In this document: in pieces, positions 13,616-15,017 of the stretch
Position numbering within the stretch: position 1 is the first letter of the stretch
Layout of the letters: every line of letters begins with the position of its first letter
NCBI GenBank assembly: GCA_946482045.1
Contig: CAMLPZ010000078.1
Span: 1 to 15,017 of the forward strand
Reading direction: 5' to 3'
Length of the DNA: 15,017 nucleotides
From: an uncultured Asticcacaulis sp.
GTDB taxonomy: Bacteria > Pseudomonadota > Alphaproteobacteria > Caulobacterales > Caulobacteraceae
The notes under the pieces: model-generated
Database searches by the model: none
Told to the model about the DNA's origin: nothing
What the model saw: only the letters and a program-made list of their open reading frames with translations
Made by a program: the position numbers and the translations under genes

Positions 13616-15017
13616 GTGTTGTGTCAGTCGCGTAAAGTCTCGTTTGTCGCCAAGAGTAAGTTTTCAGCCCGGGCGGTAGCTGCGGATCGCAGACAAGATA
13701 TGACGGGCGGCGTGGCTGCCCTGTTGTGTTTTCTACTGGTGCTTGTCGGCTTTGCGACGCCGGCACAGGCAGGCGACATCTACTTCGACCGTGCCTATCA
13801 GGGCAACTTATCTGGAACAACCTTCACGACAACGACCGTCCTTGCGGCCGATGCAGGATCTATCCATTTCAATGACGGCTCCGGCCAACGCACCTTCAAC
13901 AATACAGCGGGTACGCTTTATTATACCATAGGCGGCGTCCCTTTCTCGGAGACAGGGGTGTTGAAAGCGCGCTATCCGAACGGGAGTGTGCGTATGGATG
14001 CTGTGGCCTTCGAGGGCACTGGGGGCTTTCGGATGCTTGTGCTGGCTGGTACTTATTCAAGTAGCAGCAGTTATAGCGGCAGCGCCAACGGCGTCTTGGC
14101 GCGTTTGAACGAATATGTTGATCTGACCGCGCCCGATCCGGCGCAGACCACGATCGCTATAAATGGCGGGTCTTCCGCTAGCATTGGGGTGGGCGCGACG
14201 GCGACAATCGTCGTGACCAGCAAGCTGTCGTCGGGCACTGCTGTGTCCCGCGCCACCGTTACCCTGACCCCCAGCCAGAACGGCATTGCCACCGTTTCGC
14301 CGTCGACCGCGACCAGCGATTCAAACGGCCTTGCCACCTTCACTGTGACCGGTGCGACCTCGGGTTCGACGACCTATTACGCCACATCGGTCGCAGGAGG
14401 GACCACCACGCAGACGGCTTCAACGGTTTCACTGACGGTCACAGGCGTACGCAGTGCTGCGAATTCGACGGCCTCGGTACCCGGCGGGATCGCCGGCAGC
14501 TCCACGACGATTGTGATTACAGTCAGAGACGGCAGCAATGCCGTCGTCACGGGCGCTGCCTCCGGCCTGGCGGTAACGATCGGTGGCACCAATGCCGGCG
14601 CTACGGTTGGCAGCATCACGGACAACGGCAACGGTACCTATTCGGTGAGCTATACGCCGGCGTCGGCGGGGACGGATTCGGTCACTATCAAGCTGGATTC
14701 TACGAATATCTCAGGAACGCCCCACTCCAGCCTCGTCACCAATCCGCTCGCCATCACCACGACGACGCTTCCGACACCGCTTTTGTCGCAGGCTTACAGC
14801 CAGACGGTTTCGACGTCGGGCGGCACGGCGCCGATCAGTTTCGCGATCTCTGCTGGTAGCTTGCCGGCGGGTCTCAGCCTCAACGCTTCGACCGGTGTGA
14901 TCTCGGGTACGCCGACCACGGCCGGCGCATACAGCTTCACGGTCCAGGCCACCGACAGCAACAGCGTCACGGCGACGCAAGCCTACAGCGGCACGATCTC
15001 GGGCGCTCTCGCCATCA
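13616..15017 (+). CDS. Large secreted protein with repeated Ig-like domains (N-terminal part, continues past window)
   Basis: The frame is open to the right edge, giving at least 467 residues. A hydrophobic signal core (AALLCFLLVLVGFATPAQA) ends near 13775. A 120-residue N-terminal domain of unknown type follows (from GDIYFDRAYQGN). Next come an invasin/Big-like Ig domain (about 14150-14405), a second Ig/filamin-like one (14475-14695) and a putative-Ig (He_PIG) domain with LPAGLSLNASTGVISGTPTT (about 14840-14960). The start is uncertain. GTG 13616 has GGAGA at 13602-13606; ATG 13574 and ATG 13700 are alternatives. The 13700 start would leave no positive charge before the signal core, so a longer start is preferred. 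Such proteins are usually very long surface adhesins, often ending in a beta-barrel or a type I secretion signal; the end lies outside this window. Confidence 0.8.
   Translation, partial: MLCQSRKVSFVAKSKFSARAVAADRRQDMTGGVAALLCFLLVLVGFATPAQAGDIYFDRAYQGNLSGTTFTTTTVLAADAGSIHFNDGSGQRTFNNTAGTLYYTIGGVPFSETGVLKARYPNGSVRMDAVAFEGTGGFRMLVLAGTYSSSSSYSGSANGVLARLNEYVDLTAPDPAQTTIAINGGSSASIGVGATATIVVTSKLSSGTAVSRATVTLTPSQNGIATVSPSTATSDSNGLATFTVTGATSGSTTYYATSVAGGTTTQTASTVSLTVTGVRSAANSTASVPGGIAGSSTTIVITVRDGSNAVVTGAASGLAVTIGGTNAGATVGSITDNGNGTYSVSYTPASAGTDSVTIKLDSTNISGTPHSSLVTNPLAITTTTLPTPLLSQAYSQTVSTSGGTAPISFAISAGSLPAGLSLNASTGVISGTPTTAGAYSFTVQATDSNSVTATQAYSGTISGALAI

Noticed and set aside
1..15017. CRISPR array, tRNA, rRNA or phage-defence system
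   Set aside because: No regularly spaced repeats, cloverleaf or rRNA sequence, and no nuclease, toxin or defence-type genes were seen beyond the IS transposase.
14150..15017. Repetitive Ig-domain coding sequence as a DNA-level tandem repeat
   Set aside because: The domains resemble each other only at protein-family level; no long exact DNA repeat is visible within the part present.

Overview
The window is high-GC bacterial DNA that reads as alphaproteobacterial. The gene set of LysR and TetR regulators, DUF3313 and beta-propeller lipoproteins, a LytS/LytTR pair and a Tat-borne aldo/keto reductase would suit Caulobacterales or Sphingomonadales. That placement is an inference from gene style; no rRNA, tRNA or clear phylogenetic marker is present.

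Layout. (1) 1-1879: a quinone-oxidoreductase-like gene cut by the left edge, divergent from a LysR regulator, with a perfect 16-bp palindrome between them. (2) 1912-3136, minus strand: a TetR gene followed by a NIPSNAP-domain gene, then a broken second NIPSNAP copy. A short sequence between the two NIPSNAP copies resembles one end of the insertion sequence found at the other side of the window. (3) 3144-6669, plus strand: a promoter and likely TetR operator, then three consecutive predicted lipoproteins: a beta-propeller protein, a DUF3313 protein and an amidohydrolase. (4) 6802-8639: a LytS-type sensor kinase and a LytTR response regulator whose start and stop codons overlap. (5) 8736-9824: an aldo/keto reductase with a twin-arginine signal. 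(6) 9962-11855: a polysaccharide-deacetylase-family gene divergent from a second LysR regulator. (7) About 11994-13391: an IS110-family element. Its layout (10-bp inverted repeats, a short region 5' of the transposase and a long hairpin-rich region 3' of it) fits the IS1111 subgroup. (8) From about 13616 to the right edge: the start of a large secreted protein with repeated Ig-like domains.

How the parts may work together. The centre looks like a TetR-controlled envelope module. The repressor gene and the first lipoprotein gene diverge around one dyad, and four plus-strand products (three lipoproteins and a Tat substrate) are predicted to act outside the cytoplasm. NIPSNAP, lactonase-like propeller, amidohydrolase and aldo/keto reductase families are common in degradation of small carbonyl or ring compounds, so exported catabolism or detoxification is possible, but no substrate can be read from the sequence. 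The two LysR genes each sit divergent to one enzyme gene, the usual arrangement for local control. The most informative non-coding structure is the IS element with its candidate guide (bridge/seek) RNA region and the relic of a related end beside the broken NIPSNAP gene.
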